A program made the position numbers and the translations under genes. The notes below the pieces were generated by a model. The model had not been told where the DNA came from. It was given only the letters and a program-made list of their open reading frames with translations, and searched no databases. Positions 33,994 through 45,081 of a stretch of 64,000 nucleotides of DNA are shown here, piece after piece. Each line of letters opens with the position of its first letter. The first letter of the stretch is position 1. The stretch comes from Hyparrhenia diplandra (taxonomy: Eukaryota; Streptophyta; Magnoliopsida; Poales; Poaceae), in the NCBI GenBank assembly GCA_015847255.1, contig JADLZK010012646.1, positions 958,307 through 1,022,306 of the forward strand, written 5' to 3'.

Positions 33994-34617
33994 TGTCATG
34001 AACAGAATTGGGCCACCCGAGTGGCTAGATGGGCTGACACGGCGGACGGCCGCCGCGAGGGGGGGGGCAGCTTGCGCGCCGCCAAGGGGCGGTGCCCCTT
34101 GCCGCCGCCCGCCTTCCCTCTCCGTGCGATTCGAAGTTTGCTTCATATTCAAGTTAGGATTATCTTAGGTAATTTTTGGTGTGCAAGGGGATATCTCATC
34201 TATAAGGGAGACCCTTATTAGAAAAGAATAAATTAGGATATGCTTGTAAAAGGTATTCCAATCGTATAAGGAAACCTTATAGAGATTGCTTAGATTACAA
34301 GTCCCACTAGTCGGGCTATATAAGCAAGAGGCATGTAATCTCTAGGGGATAAGCAAGCAAAATAAAAAAAAAAAATATCTTTCGCCTTCCAGCTCCGTGT
34401 GCCGCCACCGCGCCTCCCGCCCCGCGGCCCGCGCCGGCGCACCCACCGCCGCCCGCCTCCCGCCGCCCCTCCCTCCCGGCGGCTCCTCCCCTCCACCTCG
34501 TTGCTCGAGCTATTGCTCGTCGCCCGGCCCGGCGAAGCCGCAGCCCCGCACGCCATCTCGGGAGCCCCAGCGGTCGACGAGCGAGTGTCAATTCGGCCCA
34601 ATCTAGCCGAATCGACA
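33994..34617 (+). repeat. 3' LTR
   Basis: Begins TGTCATGAAC directly after the purine tract and ends CGACA directly before the TTTTC target repeat. TATA box in GCTATATAAGC at 34315. Length is 624 bp. Confidence 0.92.
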
Positions 34618-35485
34618 TTTTCAAACCATGCAAATTACCTCCCTCGGCGGTTTTGAGAGCGGTATTGCTACAAGTAATAACGGGTTTGCCTTTTTTCTTT
34701 TTATAATAAAATTTTGGTTGAATCTTTAAAAAATCATAGTAAATCATAAAAAAACTATAAAATAGAAAATTCAAGTTTCTTAGACTCCACATGAGTAGAT
34801 CTACACATTGAATATATAATATGGTATGTTTTACTCAAAAAAAATAATTATAGAAGTTGTAGCTACGAATTATTTTAATAAATTACACAAAAGAATAGAT
34901 CTAAAGCTACAATAAAAATTTTTGTACTGAAGCATATCATATTATATATTCACTATGTAGACATGCAGATGTGGAGTATAAAAAAATAGATTTTCTATTT
35001 TATGATTTTTTTGTGATTTACTATGATTTTTTAAAGATTCAACCAAATAAATATAAAAGAAAAAGAAAACAAAAACTTTGTACTAAATAATATCATATTG
35101 TATATTCAATGTGTAGATCTAATCATGTGGAGTCTAACAAAATTGGAATTTTCATTTTATGATTTTTTACGTGATTTACTATAATTTTTCAAAGATTCAA
35201 CCGGATTTTTTTTTTTAAAAAAAAAAAGACAAACTGCTGTTACTGTAGCAATACCGCCCTCAAAACCGCTCGAGGGAGGTAATTTGCATGGTTTGAAAAG
35301 TTGAGGGAGGTGATTTGTCCGGTTTTGACGTTGAGGGAGGAAAAGTGAACTTTCGTGATAGTTGGGGGAGGGAATTGAGACTTTTTCCTAAATGAATCAC
35401 GTTTATAGGTTCCTTGGCCCAAGCCCAAACCTAAGCAACAGCCCAACTCCCTCCCTGGAATTGCGACCAGGAAGCCAAGCCCAGC

Positions 35486-36960
35486 AGACAACAGTTCCGA
35501 GTACGTACGTGGTCCCTGATTCTAGACCTTTTTTTTTTTTTTTTGAAACTAGACCTTTTTTTTTTTTGTGAAACCATTCTAGATCTGTTAACACAACGTG
35601 GCAATTGTGATTACAAATTAATTGAGTATACACGTGTCAATTGTTTTGGGACACCAACGTGGAAATTGTGATACAAATTAGAGTATAAGCGTGTCATCGC
35701 TCACTAAAAAAATTGGTAAATAATAATGTCACCACAAAAGAGCGTGGTGATGGCGACGTCTTGTTTTTTTATGTCATCTTGTGATGGTAGAAAATGCACA
35801 CTTGGAAAATGCATGGAAAATCAATGATAGAAAATAGCCAAAATTTACAATAGAATAAGGGTCACGGTGTGTTCGGCAAAATTGCAACAAACACGGTGTG
35901 TTCTCGCAAAACGAGTCCATTTTCGATGTTCCTCAAATTTTGCCAAGAAAATATGGGTGTGTATATGACGTATGTTCGAAAATGCATGGAAAACAAGTAC
36001 GAAATTGGATGCAAAGATGGTATATATTGAAATGCATGTTTATGATAATTTATGAGGTTAAATAGATTTGGTGGTAGGAAGGAAATCAGAGTGTAAGTGG
36101 GTTGGGTCGGAATGACCTGTTCATCTGATCACGCGCAACCCATTTTCTATTACATGACCATTCTTTTTTTTATATTTTCCCATGCACGAACTTTATTCAA
36201 CTACAAATTTTATCCCACAGGCAAGCATTCAATCCGTAGAGGCATCCATCTCAAGGCAACAACACGAACGAAATGAGAAGGAAAAAAACTAAACGAGGCC
36301 AATAAACCTCCTTGCCATCCTTTTGAACTAAAAGAAAATGGGTTGTGTCAATGGGCAGGATTGCAATGGCGTGAATATCAGCGGGAACAGCTGATCCTTG
36401 CTGGACAACACCTAAAGACACCCCCGTTCCCTCGAAAAGAACTTGCAAAAAGGATTTTTTTGGTCTATATTTATCAAAAAACCGCCTCATTTTCGTTAAC
36501 CAAATTATCCTACACAATGCTGCTGCTGTGGCCAGTAACAATAGATTATGTTTGTTACAACACACATATTTGCATTATGTACCCATCAATAATGGGTTCT
36601 TTTTTTTAAAATTTTTTATGTGTTTTAAATGTATGAGCATGGGAGGAGGATAAGATTTGTAAGGGCCTTTTGATGGCTACATAATGTATCAGTAATAATA
36701 AGATAGCTATTTTATAGGGTTTTACTAAAAGTACAAGAAGCTTGCTGCTTGCCTTTTCTTACCTTTTAAACATAACACTTGTTTCTCATGCTTTTTCATT
36801 AGCCCTTATAGCACTCTGGTTAATTAGGATACTTCTCCTCACAAGCAAAATGATAAATCTCCATTAGTGCATTTCAAAATGGGCATCACAAACAACATTC
36901 TTGTTAGGTGCGCAGAAGAGTAGTGAGAGAAGTGTCAGTTTCTGTGCTAGTCAGATCATG
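35486..36960. repeat. Segmental duplication, copy B
   Basis: Matches copy A from ACAACAGTTCCGAGTACG through CTGTGCTAGTCAG. It lacks the SINE segment and the Tourist MITE of copy A and so preserves their empty sites. It has its own T-run insertions at 35529-35546 and 35556-35567 (repeated CTAGACC beside them). The minus-strand ORF 36251-36565 (with IHAIAILPIDTTHFLLVQKD) has no family I recognise. Confidence 0.85.
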
Positions 36961-38146
36961 TATATTAGAATTTCAGAGAGTGGAAAATCATGGGAGTAAC
37001 AGATAGCAAACCATTATGAAATAGCATCAGAGGAACTGCTCAGCTGAGAATAACATTCTAGCACTTTGAAAAGCCTCCCATCAAAAGACGAAAATGATAT
37101 CCATTCTAGCACAAGCAAACATACACAGTAAAATGCTGTAAATGCCTACATTTTAACAAACAAAACAGATGTTGGAGCATATCAAAATAACAGAACTTGC
37201 ACACTTGTGCTGTTGTGCAGTATCTTGCTCCGTGTTACATAGGAGCAGCAAATAGCAATCTTGCATAGGCATTTGACGGTTTCTTGGCCCAAACTCAAGT
37301 GATTAGAATTTTGCAAATTGACAGAGAAGAATGCTTGATCGTTACCATTCTACCCAACATTTTAATTGTGCTTCCTGTCCACTCCTCTGCATTACTCTCC
37401 CTCTCTTTTGACTTCTGCATCGTTTCACTGAGTTCCCGACTGCAAGCAAAGTCAACATTGCAATCAACATATATTCCATCTTCAATACATGAGAAGAGTA
37501 GAAAACTGGAAGTGGTTCAGTTGGACTACAAAATAATGTTTGCCTTTTCTATATATTAAAGAGGAATGTATATGCAACTATTGGTCAAATAAGACCTTGC
37601 CTAGTTGTCACAAACTCCTTAGGAGCACAACTAACTAAGTCATGCAACAATTGAAAGTGGTTTCTTCTTTTTATGTGACTGGAAGTATGCAAATAAATGA
37701 GCTCAAATAAAAACTATAAATTTGACAGTATAGGCCTGCTCTGGTTTTGAATTTATATCTCATGCTCAGTATAGGCCTACTGACAAGTGACAAGTACATT
37801 AACTATAAATTGGACAGTCAAGATTAACTGAAAAGTACCTCTGTTCGCTTAGCTTGCTTCCTGCATAGTTTTGCATCGGCTTAGTTTTACAATGCAGTTT
37901 GGCAGATCAATCTGTTTATTTATGTCTCAACATGTCAAACCACTGTTAAAGGATTGACTAGTCGTTTAACTTAATTAGCAGTTAGCACTGAAACAGCACA
38001 TGATAAATACCTCTCAACCTTGTTTCAAAAAAATAAATACGTAGCAACCTACATCTTCATGTTCTTAAAATGTACATTAGAGACTGGTAACAGAGCAATG
38101 CACAATGAAAGATGTAGACACAGATCAAAAGGAGATATGGTATTAA
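36961..38146. other. Intergenic, no gene seen
   Basis: AT-rich, with only short unsupported ORFs. Its right edge would be the downstream intron or 3' flank of the minus-strand DUF1618 gene. Confidence 0.45.
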
Positions 38147-39117
38147 TTACCTTGTGATGGCATCGTCAGCCAAGTAAGAGGAGAACTTGCTGGGGATAAA
38201 CTGGTGACCAACGAAATTGTTCCTGCGGCCCCTCTTAGAGGGATATCCATCTTCTTCTTCCTTTTCACTGATATACAGGGCGCATGATTGAAGCTTTTTA
38301 TTCCTCATGTTGACCTCAATCATCCAAAAAAGGCTACGATCCTCATTTTTCAGCAGGAAGCAGATGACATCTGGGTCATCCATGGAAACCAAAGGAAAAC
38401 TTGGCTGGCTGTACCCGTGGTGGACGGCAACTGTAGCCAGCAGTTCCAAGAACACTGAAGAACTCCTCTGCTCCCATGGTGGTCTCGACATCCATTATCC
38501 ATTTGCCTTCGTCCACGTCATCCAAAAGTCCACGTTCTTATGGTGAAGGGATACGGCGAAGGAGGACGTTTTGTAAGAATACAGACGAGCTTAACGATAC
38601 CAGCATCAGTGACACTGACACGCCGCAACGGGTCGAGTGAACCACCGGTCCACCATCCCTGTACAGACGACGAGACTTCAAGGCCTTAGACGGCAGAGGG
38701 ATGTAACGGAGCCATTGCTGCTGATGATCTGTGTTGCTCTTGCTGTCAGCGAGGACATCAACAACATGAACGAGTAGCAGGCCCTGGTAGTTGTCGACCC
38801 AGCACAAGCATCGTCTGCCGATGGGCACGACGATGTCAGTTCTCCACGAGTAGGCGCTTGTCTTCATGTTAGGAGGTTTCTGCACCTTCTTAACACTCCA
38901 CTCCATCGAAGTGCTAGGAGCAAGAGGTAGATGGTGCAGCATGCAGAGCTCAAACTCGTCGGGCCTAGAAAAATTGAGTTGTACCACCGTGAACGACACG
39001 CCGTCATCGTCGTTGTCATGGCTGAGGATGCCAATCTCCTCCAACAAGCCTAGATACAGCCTAGATACGGGCGTCCAAGAACCAGTAGGGGGACCGGATC
39101 CGTTGCTCGAAGCCTAG
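38147..39117 (-). pseudogene. DUF1618 family gene, frame-broken
   Basis: The minus-strand product resembles the grass-expanded DUF1618 family, whose function is unknown. In order: FELCMLHHLPLAP (about 38960), SYSWRTDIVVPIGRRCLCWV (38850), WLRYIPLPSKALKSRRLYR (38710), GVSVTDAGIVKLV after a one-base shift near 38612, then KWIMDVETTMGAEEFF, and PSFPLVSMDDPDVICFLLKN with FWMIEVNMRNKKL (38300-38400) after further shifts near 38530 and 38420. A GTAATT after ACAAG at 38155 may be a splice donor. The usual N-terminus is missing upstream of 39117. The breaks may be decay or assembly indels. Confidence 0.7.
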
Positions 39118-39890
39118 ATACGGCCTCCGTCGGAAGCGGTCCTCGCCACCCGCAGCGACCATCCACACCTCGAAGCCTCAGTTCCGTCGCCTCACCCACG
39201 CAGACACCGGCACCTCCATGCACCTATGCCCCAGAGCCCTTGAACTGGCAGAGTTGCCAGATCCATTGCCCGAAGGGCGAAGCCAGATACGGCCTTCGTC
39301 GGGGCGACACTCGCCGCCCACTTGGCCACCCACGCCTCAAAGCCTCGTGATCCGACCACACCGTTGGTTACCGGGTCTCCTCCACCTCTTCTCCCTCCTC
39401 CCCTGCACCTCCACTTCCTCCGTCGGCGGATCTAGCCGCCCGTAGCGGCTCCGAATGAGCCATCCATGCGTGCCGGCCACATGCCGAACCACCACGAGGC
39501 GACACCCTCTTGCGTGTATGGATCCAACCCAAGATAGACCGGATCCGACCGCGGAGGGCCGGATCCACATCCCTGCCATGTCACCGTCTCAATCCACCGC
39601 CGCCATCAACCTCCGTGGCGTCCGGAAGCCGGTGCCTCGCCACCCGAGTAGATCTGGTAGGGACCGGACCCGCCACGAGCGGCGGCGATGCCTCAGCGCG
39701 GAAACACGCAGGCCGTCGCCACCTTCCCGTAGCCACGCCCGGGCTACACTCGGGCGGCGTGCTCTCGCGGCAGCATGCTCGACGGGGCAGAGTAGACGGT
39801 GGCGGCGGCTAGGGTTTGGTTGCCGCCCGAGCCGCCCAGGAAGAGCGACGCGGGGGCCTTCTCGCCAAATGATCACCGCACTTAGATAGT
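39118..39890. other. GC-rich block upstream of DUF1618 remnant
   Basis: Both strands are open (plus 39455-39889, minus 39589-39975) without recognisable domains. The proline/arginine/serine-rich composition reflects base bias. It includes two partial echoes of a phrase (CTAGATACGGCCTCCGTCGG at 39113, AGATACGGCCTTCGTCGGGG at 39284), so a local duplication is likely. Confidence 0.35.
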
Positions 39891-40349
39891 GCATATATAG
39901 TAGCTGACCACAACACACGGGGACGAATATGGCTTCTAAGCGGGGACTACTACCAAATAGCCACATAGAAATCAATACACTGGTTGTTTTTTTACAGAAC
40001 AGTTAACCACTACACAATTGAGTTTAAAACCGCTGTGAAGAAATCAATTCCAATTATTAGACCTGCTTGGAGCATGTAGGACTAACCCCAGTTATTCACC
40101 ATCATAGATCATGACAAACTGAAGCTATGTATAAAATGACAAAGAAATCAACTCTCAATAAATCACTAAGGGAAAAGAAACTAATGTCAGCCCCTAACCG
40201 AACCAGGTTAAGGCACGATCCGAAATTCCGCACATCATCCCAAACAATTTGCTCTGTACACTCCAGCATCTCCTACAGAAAGTTCTCCAGTATCTTTTGA
40301 GTACATTTTTGCAAACCTTCACTTTGCATGACATTACTTTGAAGGCAAC

Positions 40350-40404
40350 TTTTTTTTGACGGTCAATGTGGGGAGGCGTTCCCCACCTGAATATTGATAT
40401 ATTA
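40350..40404 (-). mobile_element. LINE 3'-end scrap
   Basis: A 9-T run followed by GACGGTCAATGTGGGGAGGC and GTTCCCCACCTGAATATTG is the reverse complement of a common grass LINE tail with poly-A. It has no coding content. Confidence 0.5.
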
Positions 40405-40489
40405 TTTTCAACTGAAGGGAGTCCTAATTGTACTTCTGCCATTCCAATGAAACAATTCAGCACTTATTCTTTTAATGTAACACTGCTAA

Positions 40490-41179
40490 AGTAGTTTGGG
40501 CAACTTTTGCCACATGTTTTGGTGCATCTGATATTCCCAATTATGTTGACCAAAGTTGGTGCTGGTGTGAGAAATGGTTGTCCAATAATTCAAAGTTTCA
40601 TACTCTGGGTATTGTTATGATTTGTTGGGCTATATGGAAGGCTAGAAACAATGTTTGTTTTGAGGGCAATATTATATCAAACCCCCTTTATATTATTTGT
40701 CATGCATGTGCCCTAATGAGTTATTGGGCAGACTTATATTCAACGGAGGAAGAAGAAGCTATCACTGCTGGTGTTAACTCTGTACTCCAATTTGCTGTCA
40801 AGTTGCTGAACAAGAAGCCAAGAACCGAAGGCACTCTACAGATCAAAGGAAATTAAGATGATTCCCAGAAGCAATAGAGGTCTCGATGCTACGGTGGTCT
40901 GCTCTATCTGAAGAACCTTACTCATTGCATTTTGTCCCAGATCTTGTGAGGGATCGGGTGAAAGTCAGCTGATGCTACACATGAACAAATGTTTGTCTCT
41001 CTTGATGGGTGTAATATGTCTGAAGTTTCTGTCTCATTTTTCTCATTCATGAACAAATATTTGGCTTTTGATATTGTCAAAACTCTTTTTCTGTCTTGCC
41101 CTGTTAAATTCTGGCAGATACACTGTATTTCCATTTGATATAATGGAAATCGGGGTCACCGTCGATTCGAAAAAAAAAT
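40490..41179 (+). mobile_element. LINE 3' end, copy 1
   Basis: The ORF at 40578-40855 reads HTLGIVMICWAIWKARNNVC and CHACALMSYWADLY, the tryptophan-rich C-terminal end of plant L1-type ORF2 (zinc-binding region after the reverse transcriptase). A 3' UTR follows, closing with CCATTTGATATAATGGAAAT and an A-run at 41170-41178. All upstream endonuclease and RT domains are missing, so it is a 5'-truncated insertion. Confidence 0.75.
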
Positions 41180-41389
41180 GGAAACATTTCCAATCGAGCT
41201 TTCCTCCTGCATCCTTTGATTGCATTTGTAAATCGGGGTTAACCTTCAGTTTGCAAGACATGCGTATTACTTTGAAGGCAACTTCATTGGAAACATTTCG
41301 AGTCGAGCTTTGGTTGTTGAATACTGTAAGAGAGAAACATTTTAGCACATGACATTTCAAGAAGCAAGCATGATGCAATTCAAACATTC

Positions 41390-42073
41390 CACAGAATCTT
41401 GATCAGGGGTGGGAGTGGTGTAAATGTTGGTTGCCTAATGGGAGTAATTTTTATGCAACTGGTATAGGTGCCATTTGTTGGTCAATATGAAAAATTAGAA
41501 ACAGAATTGTCTTTGATAGAAAAGTTATGAAGCATCCAATTGCAATTTTCTGTCAAGCTCATTCCTTTATGATCTATTGGGCAGGACTGTTTGCCAATGA
41601 AGACAAAGATATTTGGGTGACAAATGCTAATACCATGCTCAGGATTGCCAAAGGAGTACTGAACCAGCAAACACAAGCTCAGATTGACATTATGCTTCTG
41701 CAAGGTGATGATGATGACGACATGGAAGAAGAAGAGTAGAAGGTGAATTAACCATCAAACACTGCTGAAGGATGGAGACGCTATCAGGGATACAAACCAG
41801 TTAGTAAAAAGTACAAGATGGAGTAGTAGAACTGTGAGGGGTACTTTGTTCAGTGAGTTGCAAACTGTAATAATTGTGAGTTTCTGGGAGTTTATCTTTT
41901 AGTCAGGAAGTCGATGATAAGTTGGTTTAGAGTCCTGCTTAATCGTTGGTCAGGTAGTCGTAGTCGTTGCTCTTGGCTTCTATGCCAGCTCTGTTGCTTT
42001 CTTTCTGAATGCTCTAAACTGCTGTGTATTTCCGTTTCATATAATGGGAATGAGTTATCTCGGTTGGAGAAAA
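41390..42073 (+). mobile_element. LINE 3' end, copy 2
   Basis: Same layout as copy 1: a stop-broken ICWSI-KIRNRIVFD, then AHSFMIYWAGLFANED to a stop at 41739 (acidic DDDDDMEEEE tail), then a UTR ending TTCATATAATGGGAATGAG and an A-run at 42063-42072. The two copies are clearly homologous but well diverged. They lie in tandem, arising from repeated insertion into a hotspot or a local duplication. Confidence 0.75.
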
Positions 42074-44007
42074 AAAAAAGCATGATGCAATTGGTCAGTC
42101 TGCAATCGATCGCAAGTTCACAGCTCTATATACCGATCTGATATCTGTGTATTAATCATATCATTTCCTGGATTTGGTATTCTGATAGATAAATCTGTCA
42201 CTAAACCAAGACGCCTGATCGATATCTGATGATAATAACGCAGAGCATGATGACAGTGAGTGCAGATGCCCTCACACTCATAGTGAGCCCTTGTATATGT
42301 GGTTCACCGATATATGCAGGGCATGGAGAGGAACAATGGGTGCCAGTTTAAGACTGATCTGCAGTATATGAAAGCATGCAGCATGGACGGTGAAGGGCCG
42401 CCATGCCAGAATTCAATCAATCTGCAATCTGCTGGGCGATGCAGACTTCGAGAGAAACAAAACAATGGATGCCTGTTTAAAGGGTGCTGCATGCAGTCTA
42501 TGAAAGCAAGGATGGTGCAGGTAATGGGCTGCCATGCAGGCGTGCATCATGCAGGCGCACGGCCCACTGGCCTACCAGCGATGGTGCACGGCCTAGGCCT
42601 GCCTGCATGTGGCAATGCAAGGCCCACGCGACGCGAATACCCGACGGCAGCGTATGCTGGTGGCAGTGCACCGAGCTGCACGGCCCACGTGAAGACCCGA
42701 CGACGATCGATAGCACACCACCCCACCATCCCTCCCCTCCAAGTCGTCCAACTCATTCTAACAGTATGGTGAAATTGCAGTAAGTTTGAAACTTAAATAA
42801 AAACTAAAATCTCGATCATACTAGCTAGTATTAATTACGATCGACACCCGTGATTGAAATTCATATGGATCCACACAATGCGCTGCCAATTTGATGGATG
42901 CATCAGCTAAGCTGGTACGAGCTGGTACGTCGCTGTACGTCTTTCCTATCCATTGGCACCTAAGCCTCAGCGTGTCTCGCCCGTGCCCATTCGTCCCGTG
43001 GACCGGGGTGGCACACGTACGTACAAACAAACGTCGCAACCATGCAGGTGTTATTCTACTGTGGTACAACAAGAATTAAGGATATACACACACATGCATT
43101 GATGTCAACGACGACGACGTACATGCATGCGACGTGTGCATCCCATCCGATCCTTCCAGGTTCCCTTGCTTGGCAGACATAAAGCAAGGCAGGCCGGCAT
43201 GCATGCTGGGTCGTCGTCGTCGGTGGACGCCGTGGCCGGCCGGGGGCGCTGCAAGAGCTGCTGCCATGGATGCCCTCCGCCCCGGGGCACTGTACTTGGG
43301 CTGTACAAGCTTAGCGTAGCCTACCCTTAGTCGCGCACCACGTATACATATGTATGTACTCGATCCAGTACTCGTTAGAGTATGTATGTACTGGATGGAT
43401 GGATGGATGGTCGAACCATGACATCACGCGCGCGTCGTGTAGGTACAGTGGCCACATGCAACCGCTTCGCCCTCAGACAAAACGCATTCATGCATATTGG
43501 CCGCGGGGTGCATGCTACCATTTTAGGTAACACTAAAGATCCATCGATGTAACAAAAATAAGAGTCTTTAACGCAGAGGTAAACTCACTGCCAGATGGTG
43601 GATTTCTCCTAGTGTTTTAGTAAGCAATAAAACAATATATTACCTATCCATGCATGAATGCCATTGGAACCAATTCAATGACAAACTCTTCAATATCGAC
43701 ATCCAAACACAGCCTAAGAGAGAAACCCACCTCACTAGTAGTTCTGGTTGTGACTAGCCCCAGCATATACAACAACTATAGACATCTTTTTGAAAATCAT
43801 GCAACTAAAGACATCTTTGAAAATCATGCGACGAAACAATCGCTAGCAACTTGTTTTCCGGCCTCCTTTCTCCTCCACGTTGGATTCTAACAATAAAATA
43901 CTCCCTAATCTCTGAGTGCTTTCGGCTTCTTCATTTCTTTATTGATTTCAGCCTCTAGCTCAGCCGCCGGCAAATTGATCGATTTGATCTGAGGACAGCG
44001 CGCCTAA
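42074..44007. other. Intergenic, simple repeats only
   Basis: No supported gene. ORFs at 42299-42783 and 43076-43330 lie in GC-rich patches and are open on both strands. A GGAT microsatellite (four units) sits at about 43395-43410, and CGACGA triplets at 43110. Confidence 0.5.
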
Positions 44008-44760
44008 GAGCAACTCAAAGAAGAGCCCCAAAAACAGGACCCCTATTTTTTATTTGGGGTTTTCCCTTATTTTTGGGTGCCCAAAATTTTCCTCGCACTC
44101 CAACAAAGACCACCCAAATGAAGCCCCCAAAATCTAAACCGACAGACAATGACATGTGGGGCCAACTTGTCATTGGCTCAACGCTTTCTTCCCAAGCACA
44201 TCAAGATCCGTATTTGGACATCCGCTCCGTGGGTAGAACCGCCACTGGGGTCCCGCTCCGCCCGAGCACCTTCGCCGTCGCCGCGGACTACCTCGCCGCC
44301 AGCTCAAGTCCGCCTCCAACGCGCTGGCGTCCCTTCTGCATTTCGCATGCCTCCTATCTCCGGCGAGCTCGCGGCGCTAGGCCTCTCCCCATCCCGCATT
44401 AGCGGGCGTCCATGCATCCACACATCCCCGCCCCAGATAGCGGGCGCCCACCTTCCACGCACATGCGGCGGCGGGGGACGGACATCGCGGCACCGGAAAG
44501 GAGAGGAGCAGCGGCAAATGCCGTAGCATCGGACGAAGAGTCGCAGCCGGGCGGACATATGCGCTGTCGGTGGTGCTTTGTCTGGCCGCGAGAGAGATGG
44601 GGCTGGCTGTTGGCCCAACAAATTTGTTGGGTGTGGGGTGGTTTTGTTGGGCCAACAGATTTCGGGTCCGTAGTAGGGGCTCGTTGGAGTTCGATTTTTT
44701 GACCCCTGCACCCCATATTTAGTTATTGGGGCTTGAGTAGTGCCCCTGTTGGAGTTGCTC
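44008..44760. mobile_element. TIR element with GC-rich cargo, TAA duplication
   Basis: Ends GAGCAACTCAAAGAAGAGCC and its inverse, CTGTTGGAGTTGCTC, are flanked by TAA (44005-44007, 44761-44763), the target of PIF/Harbinger-type elements. Arms continue inward with CCCCAAAAACAGGA / GGGGCTTGAGTAG. The core (44200-44560) is strikingly GC-rich and coding-like (for example STFAVAADYLAASSS), unlike the AT-rich arms. That suggests captured gene sequence. No transposase is present. Confidence 0.7.
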
Positions 44761-45081
44761 TAAGGATAAGGATAATTACAGAACCACTAGGTACAGGTTG
44801 TTGGCCTAAATAATTACCTCCCGCGGCAGTGTCCACTATGGCTGTCCGTCCTCAAATTTTGGGAAGGAACGGAATGAAGAAGGTCACATGCATCATGCAT
44901 TGATCATGATGCATCGAGCCAGGTACAAAAGCGGACCCGAAATCTGTTGGTCCAATCGACGGGGGCCACATAATAAAAGCGACGATATGATCTACGATGG
45001 ACCGCATGCACGGGCATATCCATCCATCCACCCACCCACCCACGAAGAACGAACAGGCATGCAACTTAATTCACTTAGTGT

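Larger units (their letters stand above)
31329..34617 (+). mobile_element. Complete non-autonomous LTR retrotransposon
   Basis: The LTRs are 31329-31984 and 33994-34617 (TGTCATGAAC ... CGACA), each with a CTATATAAGC TATA box. The primer-binding site TGGTATCGGAGACC (31987) resembles the initiator-Met type, and a polypurine tract GGTGGGGAGA ends at 33993. The target duplication is TTTTC (31324-31328, 34618-34622). The insertion lies inside the left arm of a Mutator-like element. The interior has gag pieces (32545-32960) but no protease, reverse transcriptase or integrase, so it depends on another element. The stretch 33060-33990 resembles no retroelement protein. Confidence 0.93.
31237..35388. 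mobile_element. Mutator-like element, 9-bp target duplication
   Basis: Terminal repeats GGAAAAGTCCAGATTC... and ...AATTGAGACTTTTTCC are flanked by a perfect 9-bp duplication, TAAATGAAT (31228-31236 and 35389-35397), the length typical of Mutator-like elements. The inverted arms are about 150 bp and share CCCAACTATCA, CCTCCCTCAAC, AAAACCGGACAAATCA and CCATGCAAATTACC. Removing the nested LTR element leaves about 860 bp of AT-rich interior without a transposase, so it is non-autonomous. Confidence 0.92.

Noticed and set aside
36251..36565. Minus ORF of 104 residues as a gene
   Set aside because: No recognised motif, and it lies in duplicated intergenic DNA. A single exon of an unknown gene cannot be excluded.
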